A program made the position numbers and the translations under genes. Under the pieces are notes generated by a model that was given only the letters and a program-made list of their open reading frames with translations, searched no databases and was not told where the DNA came from. 64,000 nucleotides of DNA from Helicobacter sp. GTDB taxonomy: Bacteria; Campylobacterota; Campylobacteria; Campylobacterales; Helicobacteraceae. Numbering within the stretch: position 1 is the first letter of the stretch; every line of letters begins with the position of its first letter. Location: the NCBI RefSeq assembly GCF_014799995.1, contig NZ_JAAVGY010000056.1:1-64000 (forward strand). Direction: 5' to 3'. Shown here piece after piece: positions 42,529-51,755 of this stretch.

Positions 42529-43632
42529 CTATTTTTGAACTAAATATTGATGAAAAAGTGTGAAAAACTTTTTGTTTTGTGTCTCTGTGCCCAAAGTAAT
42601 GCGAATCGCATTTAAGCCATACGAAGCAAGGTTTCTAATAATCATACCTCTTTGCAATAAATAATCTGCAATCTGGGTAGAATTGAGAGGTGCTTCAAAA
42701 TAATAAGTGATGAAATTAGTGAAACTCGGGGTGTATTTGAAGCCTTTTTCTTGGGCAAATTTTTCAAACTCTGGCATTTGGGCAAGATTGTTTTGAATGC
42801 TTTTTCTAATGTGTTCTTGGTCTTTTAGAGCCTCAATAGCTGCAGCTAAGGATAAAGTCGTGATATTGAAAGGTGGGCGGAGCTTTAAAAGGGCTTGGAT
42901 AACCTCTTCCCTTGCGATTCCATAACCTACGCGCATACCTCCTAATCCATAAGCTTTGGAAAAAGTGCCTAAATAAATCGCATTAGGGAATGTCTCAATG
43001 AGGGATTTTGGATTGATTTCTTTGCTAGAATCTTTGGCTTTAGCATATTCTTGATAAGCCCCGTCAATGACAATCAAACAATCTTTATCTATTTGTTTTA
43101 AAAAATCAAAGGTTTCTTTTGCGTCTAAACATTCTCCCAAAGGGTTATTGGGGATACAAAGGAAAATGATTTGTGGTTTGTGTTGCTGGTAGGATTCTAA
43201 AAATTCCTTTAGATTATGTTCATGACTTGCAGTGCGAATGACTTGTGCGCCTACGGCTTTAGCATAGACTTCATACATTGCAAAAGTTGTTTTTGCCATT
43301 AAGATTTTGCTGTTTTGATTGGCTTTAGCGTGGATACAAAACTCAATGATTTGGTCGCTTCCTGAACCAATAATCACTTCTTTGCTTTGCATATTATAAT
43401 ATTTGCTCAAAGCGTTTTTTAAAGCAAACATAGAATCGTCTGGATACAAATGCGCATTGCAAGCGTTTTTGATGATTGTTTCTATGACTTTGGGGCTCGC
43501 GCCTAGTGGATTTTCATTAGAGGCAAGCTTGATGATTTCATTTTCTGGGATTCCAAACTCTCTCACAACAAGTTCAATAGGTTTTCCCGCTTCGTAGGTT
43601 TTAATAGAATCAAGCGTGGTGTTAAAAGTCAT
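42529..43632 (-). CDS. hisC: histidinol-phosphate aminotransferase
   Basis: A 367-residue PLP aminotransferase of histidine biosynthesis, converting imidazole acetol-phosphate to histidinol-phosphate. Visible are KLASNENPLGASPKVIE, GSGSDQIIEFCI, IPNNPLGECL, VIDGAYQEYA and GTFSKAYGLGGMRVGYG with the PLP lysine. In Helicobacter and Campylobacter this family may also transaminate aromatic amino acids. It lies upstream of fliF and may share its transcript. Confidence 0.92.
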   Translation of the reverse strand: MTFNTTLDSIKTYEAGKPIELVVREFGIPENEIIKLASNENPLGASPKVIETIIKNACNAHLYPDDSMFALKNALSKYYNMQSKEVIIGSGSDQIIEFCIHAKANQNSKILMAKTTFAMYEVYAKAVGAQVIRTASHEHNLKEFLESYQQHKPQIIFLCIPNNPLGECLDAKETFDFLKQIDKDCLIVIDGAYQEYAKAKDSSKEINPKSLIETFPNAIYLGTFSKAYGLGGMRVGYGIAREEVIQALLKLRPPFNITTLSLAAAIEALKDQEHIRKSIQNNLAQMPEFEKFAQEKGFKYTPSFTNFITYYFEAPLNSTQIADYLLQRGMIIRNLASYGLNAIRITLGTETQNKKFFTLFHQYLVQK

Positions 43633-43698
43633 CTAAATACCCTAAAATTAAAATAACTTTGCTATTGTAGCAAAATTTAGCCAATAAGAAGCAAAATT

Positions 43699-45135
43699 TT
43701 ATAAAATCATACGCATCATATCAATAAACTGGTCTGTGCTGCCCTTGATAACAAAATAAGAGATTCCCTCTTGCTTGGCGTTTTGCAAAATTTCTTCTTC
43801 CATTTCTTTGGGAATAATTGCGCAAAAAATAGGTGTGCCAACGGAATCTTTAAACATTTCAATATATTTTTGTCTAAAGTTTAAAATGTTCATTTCCTTT
43901 ACTTCCCATTCCATTACGACAATATGAATTTCTGCGGGGTGAGACAAGCGTAAATTGTCGCGTGGGTCGTTAGAAGTAGAAACTTGCAAGCTATTGTCAA
44001 AATTTTTTAAATATTCCTTGTAATATTTGCTATCTTTAGGGTCTTCTTGGATTAAAAGAATGTTTTTTTTGGAAAATGCTTCAAGATACTTTAATAAATC
44101 AAAAAGCCCTTTGGTTTCTTTGCTTAGTTTATTGTGGTCTAAACTGCGCAAAAAGTATTTGAGAAAAGTTTTAGAACTATAAGTGCCTGTAATGCCTGCT
44201 TCAATAAAGAATCTTCGCACGCTTAAACTACGTTTTGCCCGCTGCCATAACAAAGAATCCAAATCGTAAGCTTTAGCATTTAAGAGTTTAATAAAATCTT
44301 GTTTTAATTCTTTTGTAAGGGGGAGATAGCTTTTCAAAAATGGCTCGAAAAATTTCTCTGAAAAATCCTCCCCTGCTTTGGTGATTTTTGCTAATTTTTC
44401 TTTTTGTTGTGAGAGATAATGAAGCAAATCCACATAACGTTTGCGGAAGCTTTTTAAATTGTTTTGTGCTTGGAGATAGCTCGCACTACTCGTGTCATTG
44501 CGTGCGGCAAATTGGCTTTCCATATTTTTAAGTGCCTGTCCCATAGAGGCTTGCTGGATTGTAGTGCTTTTGATGATAGATTGTGTGGTTTGGATTAATT
44601 CCTCGTTTTTGACAAACTCAATTTGGTGTGCAAGAAAGATTTTTTCATAGGAGTATTGTGGAGGATAGGAAGATTTTTTAATAAAAGATTCATATTCCTT
44701 ATCTAATTTTCCAAGCTCGGATTTTAGGTTGCTTAAAGCCAAGTTTGGAATCGTACTATCTAGCTCAAATAAGTCATTATAGGCTGTGAATAAGAATCGC
44801 TTAATGCGTAAGAAATCTAAATCTTTTTTGGAATTAATTTCTTTTTCATAATGCTTGATGAGATTTTCTACCCCTCCAAAATAGTCATAAATGCAGTCTT
44901 TAATGCTTTTGGTTTGGTGGATTGTGAATTCTTCTTTTGGCTGTTTTTTGGGACGCACCACGCTGACTTGTTTGTTGTTATCTGCAAGCTCAAATTCTAC
45001 TTCCATATTGGGTGAAATTTCTTTGAAATCTCCGTCCCATACGCGCAAATCAAATTCAAACTTGCGTTTGTTGTGTGCTTGTTCAATTAAACCGCGCTTT
45101 GCTTGCGCATTTAACCCAACCAAAAAACCATTCAT
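43699..45135 (-). CDS. OB-like / coiled-coil / pseudo-receiver protein
   Basis: A 478-residue cytoplasmic protein of unknown function with three parts. Residues ~1-65 look like a small beta-barrel (GFLVGLNAQAKRGLIEQAHN with a later EFELADNNK). Residues ~75-340 are mostly helical. The C-terminus (~355-478) follows the response-regulator order: NILLIQEDPKDSKYYKEYL (acidic pair), IHIVVMEWEV at the phosphoacceptor strand with Glu in place of Asp, then PIFCAIIP and YFVIKGSTDQF with the conserved Lys. The Glu may mimic a phosphorylated state. It is conserved-looking and full length; no partner kinase is in the window. Confidence 0.65.
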   Translation of the reverse strand: MNGFLVGLNAQAKRGLIEQAHNKRKFEFDLRVWDGDFKEISPNMEVEFELADNNKQVSVVRPKKQPKEEFTIHQTKSIKDCIYDYFGGVENLIKHYEKEINSKKDLDFLRIKRFLFTAYNDLFELDSTIPNLALSNLKSELGKLDKEYESFIKKSSYPPQYSYEKIFLAHQIEFVKNEELIQTTQSIIKSTTIQQASMGQALKNMESQFAARNDTSSASYLQAQNNLKSFRKRYVDLLHYLSQQKEKLAKITKAGEDFSEKFFEPFLKSYLPLTKELKQDFIKLLNAKAYDLDSLLWQRAKRSLSVRRFFIEAGITGTYSSKTFLKYFLRSLDHNKLSKETKGLFDLLKYLEAFSKKNILLIQEDPKDSKYYKEYLKNFDNSLQVSTSNDPRDNLRLSHPAEIHIVVMEWEVKEMNILNFRQKYIEMFKDSVGTPIFCAIIPKEMEEEILQNAKQEGISYFVIKGSTDQFIDMMRMIL

Positions 45136-45159
45136 TTTGTCCCTTGTAATAAAATTTTA

Positions 45160-46902
45160 TTATATCAAAAATTTATTTGGATAAGGTTTTGCGATTCGCA
45201 CTAAATCACTCAAAAATTGATTTTTTTGTCTAAGCCAATAGGCTTTATCGCAAACTAAAATAATCCCCTTTTTTGCACGAGAGAGTGCGACATTAAGCGC
45301 AAAAAGTGCATTTTGATTATTGGAATTGTTTAGGTGATAGTGCAAGATAACAGGGGAGAAAAGCACATAATCAAACTCTTGTCCTTGAGAGGAATGAATC
45401 GTCCAAACACATTCTTCCCTATAAAGAGCAGGCATAAGTTCAAGAATCAACCGACGTTGATTGACAAAAGGAGTAAGAATCGCAAAATCTTGATGTGTGT
45501 TAAGAAACTCGCGCGCTAAATTGCAGCATTGCAACGCTTCATTATGATTTGCCTTGTCTAGGGGCTGTGCCTTAGGCATTTGTGAAATATCTAGGCAATG
45601 CAAATAGGTCTGCGTGCTTAATCCTTGCAAATCGTTCTTATAAATGTAGGCATTGAGTAATTGTGCGAGATTGTTGCCATAGCGATAGGTTTGCGTGAGA
45701 GTAAAGGTCTGTGTAATCGGAGGATTTTCGTTTGGTAAAGTAGAATCCAAAAAAGGAGAATCCTCATCTAAATTACTCTGTGTTGCAAAGAATTTTTCCA
45801 TAAAAAGTGCAGAATATTGCCAAAGTCTTGAGGGTTTCCATTGGGATTCTTTAGCATTAGTAGAACCCAATAAGCACACGGGTTGGAGTTGTTTGTGGTC
45901 TCCTAGAAGTGTGATAGGTTTGTTAAATGCGCAAAGTGGCAGAGTTTTAATTAAGGGAGAAAATCCCGCTTCATCAATGAAGAAATGCTTGAAATCTATC
46001 GTATGCAAATCATTTCTGCGCAAAAAAGTATCTAAAGTCATTGCGATAACTAAGGCTTCTTGTAGAGATTTTTTGTAATCTATGGCTTTATTTATGAGTA
46101 ATAAATCACAATTTTTAGGGAAATTTTCGGCAAATCTTTGACTAGGTGTGCCAAGTCTTAGAATCTTGGAAGTTTCAATGCCAATTTCGTCTAAATTGAC
46201 AATCAAAGTCGTTAAGCATTGTTCTAAGGCGTTATTTGTGGGCGCAAGAATCGCTACTTTGAGATTGGCTTTGAGATAAAACGCCAATGCGTGCAATAAC
46301 ACGACTTTTGTTTTGCCACTGCCCGCAGCACCCCAAACATAACAAAAGGGGCTTTTAAAGATTCCTTTAAGCGCATTGAGTTGCTCTAAATGTGGCGGGA
46401 TTTGGAGCTCTTTTAATGCGTCAATATCGGGATTTAAAATAGGCGGAATCGCAGGGAGTTGCAAGGAATAATCTTGCAGATAGAAATTAATGACATTTTG
46501 AACTAAAAATTTCAAATCCGAAATGAGTTGGAGCGATTCTTTTTGTTGGAATAGTTTTTCACAAAGTCTTTCCTCTACATTAAGGCTTAACACTTTGGAT
46601 TTTTCATCATAAGAAAGAATGCTAATGTCCTCTTCAGATTCTTTTTCTAGTGCAAATTCTCCTAGTGGAGTACGGAGAATGAGGGTTTCAGTGCTTTTTA
46701 GTTTGTATTCCAACTGCAAACGCAATCCAAAAATATCTTTAGAAATATTTTGGACTTTGATAATCTCAAATCCTTTGTCGTAAGTTTGCATATATTGCAG
46801 ATAATTTTCTGCTGCTTGAATCAAAAAGGCTTTGGAGCGCGAATTTAAACTAAACAGGGCGCATTCCTTGATATTTATAGTATGCCGCACAAGCTCCCTC
46901 AC
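45160..46902 (-). CDS. Upf1-like superfamily 1 helicase
   Basis: A 580-residue AAA/SF1B helicase. Walker A is WGAAGSGKTKVVLLHALAF near residues 190-205, Walker B FFIDEAGFSPL near 310, motif III LLGDHKQLQP, and the C-terminal TIHSSQGQEFDYVLFSPVIL with NVALSRAKKG. The N-terminal ~180 residues are unique. Substrate, DNA or RNA, cannot be told. The GTG start overlaps the end of hypD by 53 bases in another frame; an internal start is possible. It is transcribed with hypD but has no evident link to hydrogenase maturation. Confidence 0.8.
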   Translation of the reverse strand: MRELVRHTINIKECALFSLNSRSKAFLIQAAENYLQYMQTYDKGFEIIKVQNISKDIFGLRLQLEYKLKSTETLILRTPLGEFALEKESEEDISILSYDEKSKVLSLNVEERLCEKLFQQKESLQLISDLKFLVQNVINFYLQDYSLQLPAIPPILNPDIDALKELQIPPHLEQLNALKGIFKSPFCYVWGAAGSGKTKVVLLHALAFYLKANLKVAILAPTNNALEQCLTTLIVNLDEIGIETSKILRLGTPSQRFAENFPKNCDLLLINKAIDYKKSLQEALVIAMTLDTFLRRNDLHTIDFKHFFIDEAGFSPLIKTLPLCAFNKPITLLGDHKQLQPVCLLGSTNAKESQWKPSRLWQYSALFMEKFFATQSNLDEDSPFLDSTLPNENPPITQTFTLTQTYRYGNNLAQLLNAYIYKNDLQGLSTQTYLHCLDISQMPKAQPLDKANHNEALQCCNLAREFLNTHQDFAILTPFVNQRRLILELMPALYREECVWTIHSSQGQEFDYVLFSPVILHYHLNNSNNQNALFALNVALSRAKKGIILVCDKAYWLRQKNQFLSDLVRIAKPYPNKFLI

Positions 46903-47971
46903 TGCTCACCATACAGCTTCCTAGAGGGTTTTGTGGTGTGCAAAGAGTACCAAAGAGTTTGCAGTCAAAAGGTTTTTTGTTTCCTTTTAGAATCTCACCA
47001 CACAAACAGCCTTTATGCTCTTCCTTTGCGATTCCGCCTAGATATTCTTTAAAGAGAATGCCCGCGTCATAGTTTGCAAATTCTTCTTTTAAACGTAAGG
47101 AGGAATGTGGAATCTCTCCGAGCCCACGCCAATAGAAGCTATCATCTAGTTCAAAATAACGTTGGGTGAGTTCTTGGGCTTTAAGATTACCTTGCGTTGT
47201 TACGCTGCGCGCGTATTGTGTTTCGACTTTAGGGGATTTGTTTAAGACTTGTTGGACGATACTCAAAAGACTCTCCCCAACATCTAAGGGTTCAAATCCA
47301 CATACAACAATAGGAATCTTAAATTTCTCGCAAAGCGGTTGGTAGATTTTAGAACCTGTGATGACACTGACGTGTGAGGGTGCTAAAAGTGCGTTGATTT
47401 GGCAATCTGGCGCACTTAAAATCACTTCTAGTGGGGGAGGTACTAAGACATGATTGGTGTGCAAGAAGACATTTTGTAGTTTAAGGGAAATTGCGCGTTC
47501 TAGCAAGGCAGCGGACATTGGAGTGGTAGTTTCAAAGCCGATTGCAAAATACACTACGCGCTTTGTGGGATTCTCTTTTGCAATCGTTAAGACTTCTAGT
47601 GGAGAATAAACAAACCGCACATCTAGCCCCTTTGCTCTAGCGTTTTGTAGGCTTCCATAGCTTCCGGGCACTTTAATCATATCCCCAAGTGTAACCAAAA
47701 TCACATCTTTTTGGCTTGCAATTTTGTAAGCGCAATCAATGCGACTTTTGGGCATTATGCACACAGGGCAGCCCGGTCCGTGTACAAATTCTATTGTGCT
47801 AGGCAGAAGTTCTGGCAAAGCATATTTCATAATCGTGTGTGTATGTCCGCCACAAACCTCCATAATCTTTAGAGGTTGTATCAAATCTTTGCTTAAAACT
47901 TTTAAGGCATTAAAGATTCTGCTAATGGCTTTGCTATCGCGGTAAGTGTCAATGTAGGGATTGTGTATCAT
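46850..47971 (-). CDS. hypD: hydrogenase maturation protein HypD
   Basis: A 373-residue HypD with a [4Fe-4S] cluster, a scaffold with HypC for assembly of the Fe(CN)2CO centre. Motifs are MEVCGGHTHTIMKYALP with the active cysteine, VHGPGCPVCIMP, and a C-terminal Cys-rich region CLCGEILKGNKKPFDCKLFG with the cluster ligands and SEGACAAYYKY. The gene lies apart from hypB-hypC (11.5-12.5 kb). A lipoprotein gene is 1 base upstream. Confidence 0.95.
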   Translation of the reverse strand: MIHNPYIDTYRDSKAISRIFNALKVLSKDLIQPLKIMEVCGGHTHTIMKYALPELLPSTIEFVHGPGCPVCIMPKSRIDCAYKIASQKDVILVTLGDMIKVPGSYGSLQNARAKGLDVRFVYSPLEVLTIAKENPTKRVVYFAIGFETTTPMSAALLERAISLKLQNVFLHTNHVLVPPPLEVILSAPDCQINALLAPSHVSVITGSKIYQPLCEKFKIPIVVCGFEPLDVGESLLSIVQQVLNKSPKVETQYARSVTTQGNLKAQELTQRYFELDDSFYWRGLGEIPHSSLRLKEEFANYDAGILFKEYLGGIAKEEHKGCLCGEILKGNKKPFDCKLFGTLCTPQNPLGSCMVSSEGACAAYYKYQGMRPV

Positions 47972-47972
47972 A

Positions 47973-48416
47973 TCATTCTCGTAAAATTTTTGTAATTAAA
48001 CCATCAAAGTCTTGTGAATAAGGAGGATTGAAGCCCATTACAGGAATCTCATAATATTGCGTGAAAGTTTGTGTATGCGAAAAGGTAATTGCTTGCACAT
48101 AAATTTTAAACAAATAACGCGGCACAAGGCTCAATGAAGCAGTGGGAGAGAAATCCTCCTTTGCCTCATTGTGATAGTCTTTGAAATAGAATTGCACTTC
48201 TTGTAAATTTTCATTGGGATTGCGTTCATAAAGGATTTGAAAACGATTAATGAAAGTGTTTGCAAAATCTTGGGGCACAATATCTGTATCGTTGGCTTTC
48301 AAATATGTAATCTTGGGGTAAGAAAAATTAGGATTTGCTAAAGGGGGATTGGCGCAACCCAGAAAGACAAATAAGCCGATACTTAAAAGAAAAAATGTTA
48401 GAATCTTGCTTTGCAT
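47973..48416 (-). CDS. small hypothetical lipoprotein
   Basis: A 147-residue lipoprotein. The leader (KILTFFLLSIGLFVFLGC) ends in a lipobox LGC, and the mature part starts CANPPLANPNFSYPKITY. The remainder looks like a small beta-rich periplasmic domain with no family I recognise. It precedes hypD by 1 base, so they are co-transcribed, and it is divergent from truB. Confidence 0.75.
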   Translation of the reverse strand: MQSKILTFFLLSIGLFVFLGCANPPLANPNFSYPKITYLKANDTDIVPQDFANTFINRFQILYERNPNENLQEVQFYFKDYHNEAKEDFSPTASLSLVPRYLFKIYVQAITFSHTQTFTQYYEIPVMGFNPPYSQDFDGLITKILRE

Positions 48417-48484
48417 TCTATTTCTCTTGGATTAAAAGAATTTTGAAGTGCAAATTCTAGCAAAATAAATAAGGATTTTAAAGT

Positions 48485-49327
48485 TTGAATCGTATTTTTG
48501 TTGCAAAAAAACCACTTTTTATTTCTTCTAATCATTATCTCAATCTTTTAAAGCGAAGATTTGGAGAGAAAAAGGGCGGATTTAGTGGAATCTTAGACCC
48601 TTTTGCTTGCGGAGCGTTGCTTGTGGCATTTGGGCAATATACGAAACTTTTTCGTTTTTTGGAAAAATCCCCCAAAGTCTATCAGGCGACACTTTGGCTT
48701 GGAATGGAGAGCGATTCGCTAGATTTGGAAAATGTGCGCAAGGTGCAGTTTGTGCCGAAATTTTCTGAAAGCGAAGTAGAATCTGTTTTACAAAGTTTTG
48801 TTGGGATTGTGTCCTTTGTGCCTCCAAAGTATAGTGCCAAAAAAATACAAGGCACACAGGCATATAAATTAGCGCGTGCGGGAAAAGAGGAATTGTTAGA
48901 GCAGCATCTCAAAGAACAAACGATGTTGGTAGATAAAATAGAGTTTTTGGGCTATTCTCACCCTTTTATTAGCTTTAGGGCTTGGGTAAGTGAGGGGGCT
49001 TACATTCGCTCTTTAGGGGCGTTAATCGCAAGGAAACTAGGCTGTGTCGGCTCTCTTAGCTATTTGGAACGTATCAGTGAGGGAGGATTGAGCTATCAAG
49101 GGGAGAGGGCGTTAAATCCTTTGGAGATTCTGCCTTTTTCCAAGTTGGATTTGCGTCATCATTTGTTTTTACGTTCTTTAATGCAAGAGGGCAAAAAAAT
49201 TTCTCCAAAAATGTTGAAAATTAATGAATTTGGAAAATATATAGTGCAATTTGAAGATTTTTTCTCTATAATTTCATACGAAAATCAAAACTTACAATAT
49301 TTAGTAAATAGGATTCCTTTATGTTAA
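48485..49327 (+). CDS. truB: tRNA pseudouridine-55 synthase
   Basis: A 280-residue TruB that makes pseudouridine 55 in tRNA T-loops. The catalytic aspartate is in GGFSGILDPFACGALLVAFG near residues 33-52; the family usually has GHTGTLDPLATG, so the motif is diverged but the LDP core is kept. Other family segments are PPKYSAKKIQGTQAYKLARAG and GAYIRSLGALIARKLG. It is the first gene of the truB-csrA-ispE-smpB-exbB-exbD run and overlaps csrA by 7 bases. Confidence 0.9.
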   Translation: MNRIFVAKKPLFISSNHYLNLLKRRFGEKKGGFSGILDPFACGALLVAFGQYTKLFRFLEKSPKVYQATLWLGMESDSLDLENVRKVQFVPKFSESEVESVLQSFVGIVSFVPPKYSAKKIQGTQAYKLARAGKEELLEQHLKEQTMLVDKIEFLGYSHPFISFRAWVSEGAYIRSLGALIARKLGCVGSLSYLERISEGGLSYQGERALNPLEILPFSKLDLRHHLFLRSLMQEGKKISPKMLKINEFGKYIVQFEDFFSIISYENQNLQYLVNRIPLC

Positions 49328-49557
49328 TTTTATCAAGAAAAGAAAACGAGAGTATTACTATTGGTGAGAATATCACAATTAGGGTGATTTCTATTGATAA
49401 AGGTAATGTAAAGATTGGTTTTGATGCGCCCCCAGAATTATTAATTTTGCGCGAGGAATTAAAACTTGCCATTTCAGAAGAGAATAAAAAATCTCTCCAG
49501 CAGCAAACACAAGGCAATGTGCTTGATAAACTTGTGGCAGCTAGAAAGAAAGTTTAA
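49321..49557 (+). CDS. csrA: carbon storage regulator CsrA
   Basis: A 78-residue RNA-binding translational regulator. It starts MLILSRKENESITIG, then ITIRVISIDKGNVKIGFDAP, the standard CsrA core, followed by a longer helix and tail than the E. coli protein. CsrA binds GGA motifs in leaders; in epsilonproteobacteria it controls flagellin and stress genes and is usually antagonised by FliW, which is not seen here. The start overlaps the truB stop. Confidence 0.95.
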   Translation: MLILSRKENESITIGENITIRVISIDKGNVKIGFDAPPELLILREELKLAISEENKKSLQQQTQGNVLDKLVAARKKV

Positions 49558-49562
49558 AGATA

Positions 49563-50444
49563 ATGGTTTGCGATTCTTTGACGCAAGATATTTATAAATC
49601 CTATGCAAAAATTAATTTATTTTTAAAAATTGTCGGCAAAACTTGCATTAATGGAGTGAATTATCATCTCTTAGAATCGCGTTTTATGAGAGTGTCAAGC
49701 CTCTATGATACTTTGGCTTTTGATTGGAATACGCCTGCTTTTGAGATTGTGGGAAATTTTGATTGTGCCACAGAACAAAATACTATTTTTAAAACCTATC
49801 GTCTCCTTATGCCTTATCTTACAGAATCACAAAAACAAACATTAGAGCATTTAAGCATTAGAGTAGAAAAAAACATACCAAGTGGCGGGGGATTGGGCGG
49901 AGGGAGTTCCAATGCCGCTTGTTTTTTGCAGGTAGTGAATCAGAAATTGGCAATGGGTTTAGACTCAATAGCTTTGATGAATCTTGGCGCACAAGTCGGG
50001 AGTGATGTGCCGTTTTTTTTAAGCGGTTTAGAGATTGCAAATGTCAAGGGTAGGGGAGAAATTATAGAATCTTGCCAGCAAGAGAAAGAATCGCAAGGAT
50101 TTGCACCTTTTGAAGTGGAAATTGTGATGCCAAAACTACATTGCAATACCGCAAAGGTGTATCAAAAATATGCGGAATCATTTTATAATGAAACAAAAAT
50201 CCAACAAACTAAAGCACAAAATTGGTTAGAGAAGTCAAACCAAGCCATTTTGCAAAACAATGCTTTAGAAAATAATGATTTGTTTGCCGCGGTTTTGGCT
50301 CTTTATCCAGAGTTGGAATCTTATAGGAAAGAGGGATTGTTTTTAAGTGGAAGTGGTAGCTCTTTTTGGCGATTATCATCAAAGGAATCCCAAGATAAGC
50401 AAGCGTTGTATAAAGCTTGTGATTTCAAAGAGGCAAGAAGATGA
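49563..50444 (+). CDS. ispE: 4-diphosphocytidyl-2-C-methylerythritol kinase
   Basis: A 293-residue GHMP kinase of the MEP isoprenoid pathway that phosphorylates CDP-methylerythritol. Motifs are YKSYAKINLFLKIVG near the start, IPSGGGLGGGSSNAACFL (the GHMP ATP loop) near residues 98-115, and LFLSGSGSSFWRL near the end. It overlaps smpB by 4 bases (ATGA). The csrA-ispE-smpB order matches H. pylori. Confidence 0.93.
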   Translation: MVCDSLTQDIYKSYAKINLFLKIVGKTCINGVNYHLLESRFMRVSSLYDTLAFDWNTPAFEIVGNFDCATEQNTIFKTYRLLMPYLTESQKQTLEHLSIRVEKNIPSGGGLGGGSSNAACFLQVVNQKLAMGLDSIALMNLGAQVGSDVPFFLSGLEIANVKGRGEIIESCQQEKESQGFAPFEVEIVMPKLHCNTAKVYQKYAESFYNETKIQQTKAQNWLEKSNQAILQNNALENNDLFAAVLALYPELESYRKEGLFLSGSGSSFWRLSSKESQDKQALYKACDFKEARR

Positions 50445-50899
50445 AAATCATCGCAACAAACAAAAAAGCAACTTTTGATTTTTTTATTTTAGAAAAATAC
50501 GAAGCAGGGATTGAGCTCAAAGGGAGTGAAGTGAAATCTATTCGTGCGGGACGCGTGAATCTCAAGGATAGCTTTGTGAAAATCATTCAAGGAGAAGCCT
50601 TTTTGTTTCAAGCGCATATTGCGACACTTGCAACAACGAATCTCCATTACAAACCCGATGAAAAACGTGCACGCAGATTGCTTTTGCACCGCAAGGAGAT
50701 TGATAAACTCTTCGGCAAAAGCCAAGTTTCTGGTATGAGTATTGTAGCATTGAAGCTTTATTTTAATGCCCGCAATAAAGCAAAGCTAGAAATTGCTTTG
50801 GCTAAGGGTAAGAATTTGCACGATAAACGCGAATCTCTAAAAGAAAAAATCCAAAAACGAGAGATTGCACAAACCCTAAAAGAAATGCAAAGAAAATAA
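50441..50899 (+). CDS. smpB: SsrA-binding protein SmpB
   Basis: A 152-residue tmRNA partner for rescue of stalled ribosomes. Motifs are NKKATFDFFILEKYEAGIELKGSEVKSIR and the C-terminal basic tail (LHDKRESLKEKIQKREIAQTLKEMQRK, shown only in part here), with ALAKGKNLHDKR conserved. The start overlaps the ispE stop (ATGA). No ssrA gene is visible in the window. Confidence 0.95.
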   Translation: MKIIATNKKATFDFFILEKYEAGIELKGSEVKSIRAGRVNLKDSFVKIIQGEAFLFQAHIATLATTNLHYKPDEKRARRLLLHRKEIDKLFGKSQVSGMSIVALKLYFNARNKAKLEIALAKGKNLHDKRESLKEKIQKREIAQTLKEMQRK

Positions 50900-50907
50900 G
50901 GAAAAAA

Positions 50908-51360
50908 ATGCTTGGATTATCCCTAAAAGAATTGGTAGAATATGGAGTGATTGGAGTTTTAATGTTGATGAGTGTAGTGGCACTTTGGGCAACATTGGAG
51001 CGACTATTGTTTTATAAATACATTAAACTCGTGCTTTATACAAATAAAACAGAATTAGAAATAGACCTCTCAAAGAATCTTACTTTGATTGCTACTATTG
51101 GTTCTAATGCTCCCTATGTTGGGCTTCTAGGAACGGTGTTTGGGATTATCATTACCTTTGTGCAGATTGGACAATCCGGTATGGTAGATACGGCAAATAT
51201 TATGACAGGGCTTGCACTTGCGCTCCAAGCCACAGCGGGTGGATTGCTTGTAGCGATTCCAAGCATTGTGTTTTATAATCTCTTAATGCGTAAAAGTGAA
51301 GTTTTGATTGCGCAATGGGAAATTATGCAGGAAAATAAAGCAAACAAAGGCGTGCAATGA
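50908..51360 (+). CDS. exbB: ExbB/TolQ-family proton channel subunit
   Basis: A 150-residue inner-membrane protein. TM1 is at ~12-30 (IGVLMLMSVVALWATLERLL). TM2 and TM3 surround IGSNAPYVGLLGTVFGIIITF near residues 65-90 and LALALQATAGGLLVAIPSIVFYNLL near 108-130, the ExbB/TolQ signature. With ExbD it couples the proton gradient to TonB-dependent uptake. It is shorter than E. coli ExbB, as is common for the H. pylori exbB2 type. exbD starts in the same ATGA. Confidence 0.92.
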   Translation: MLGLSLKELVEYGVIGVLMLMSVVALWATLERLLFYKYIKLVLYTNKTELEIDLSKNLTLIATIGSNAPYVGLLGTVFGIIITFVQIGQSGMVDTANIMTGLALALQATAGGLLVAIPSIVFYNLLMRKSEVLIAQWEIMQENKANKGVQ

Positions 51361-51746
51361 AGCATTTTAGGAGAATGGATAGCATTAATATCGTGCCTTT
51401 TATAGATATTATGCTTGTTTTGCTTGTGATTGTCCTCACAAGTGCGACTTTTATCGCACAAGGCAAGATTCCCATTGCCTTACCACAAGCACAAGGTTCT
51501 GATAAAATCACGCAACCCTTAAAAACGCTTGAAATCACCATTGATGCACAAGGGCAATATTATCTTGATAAAACTCCTATGAGTTTGGAATTAATCCAAA
51601 GTGAAATCCTAAAGATTCCAAAGGATACACCTATTTTATTGCGGGGAGACCAAAAAAGTTATTTTGAAAGTTTTATCGCTTTGGTTGGGGTTTTGAGCTC
51701 TAGCGGGCACGATAATATAGATGTGCAAGTGGAACAAAGTCAATGA
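51357..51746 (+). CDS. exbD: ExbD/TolR-family protein
   Basis: A 129-residue inner-membrane protein with one transmembrane helix (NIVPFIDIMLVLLVIVLTSATFI), where the Asp in PFIDIM is the conserved proton-binding residue. A periplasmic domain follows (KTLEITIDAQGQYYLDKTPM, ILLRGDQKSYFESFIALVGVL). Partner of exbB; the genes overlap by 4 bases. No tonB follows; instead a 61-residue membrane protein begins 9 bases later. Confidence 0.92.
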   Translation: MKHFRRMDSINIVPFIDIMLVLLVIVLTSATFIAQGKIPIALPQAQGSDKITQPLKTLEITIDAQGQYYLDKTPMSLELIQSEILKIPKDTPILLRGDQKSYFESFIALVGVLSSSGHDNIDVQVEQSQ

Positions 51747-51755
51747 TAAAGGATT

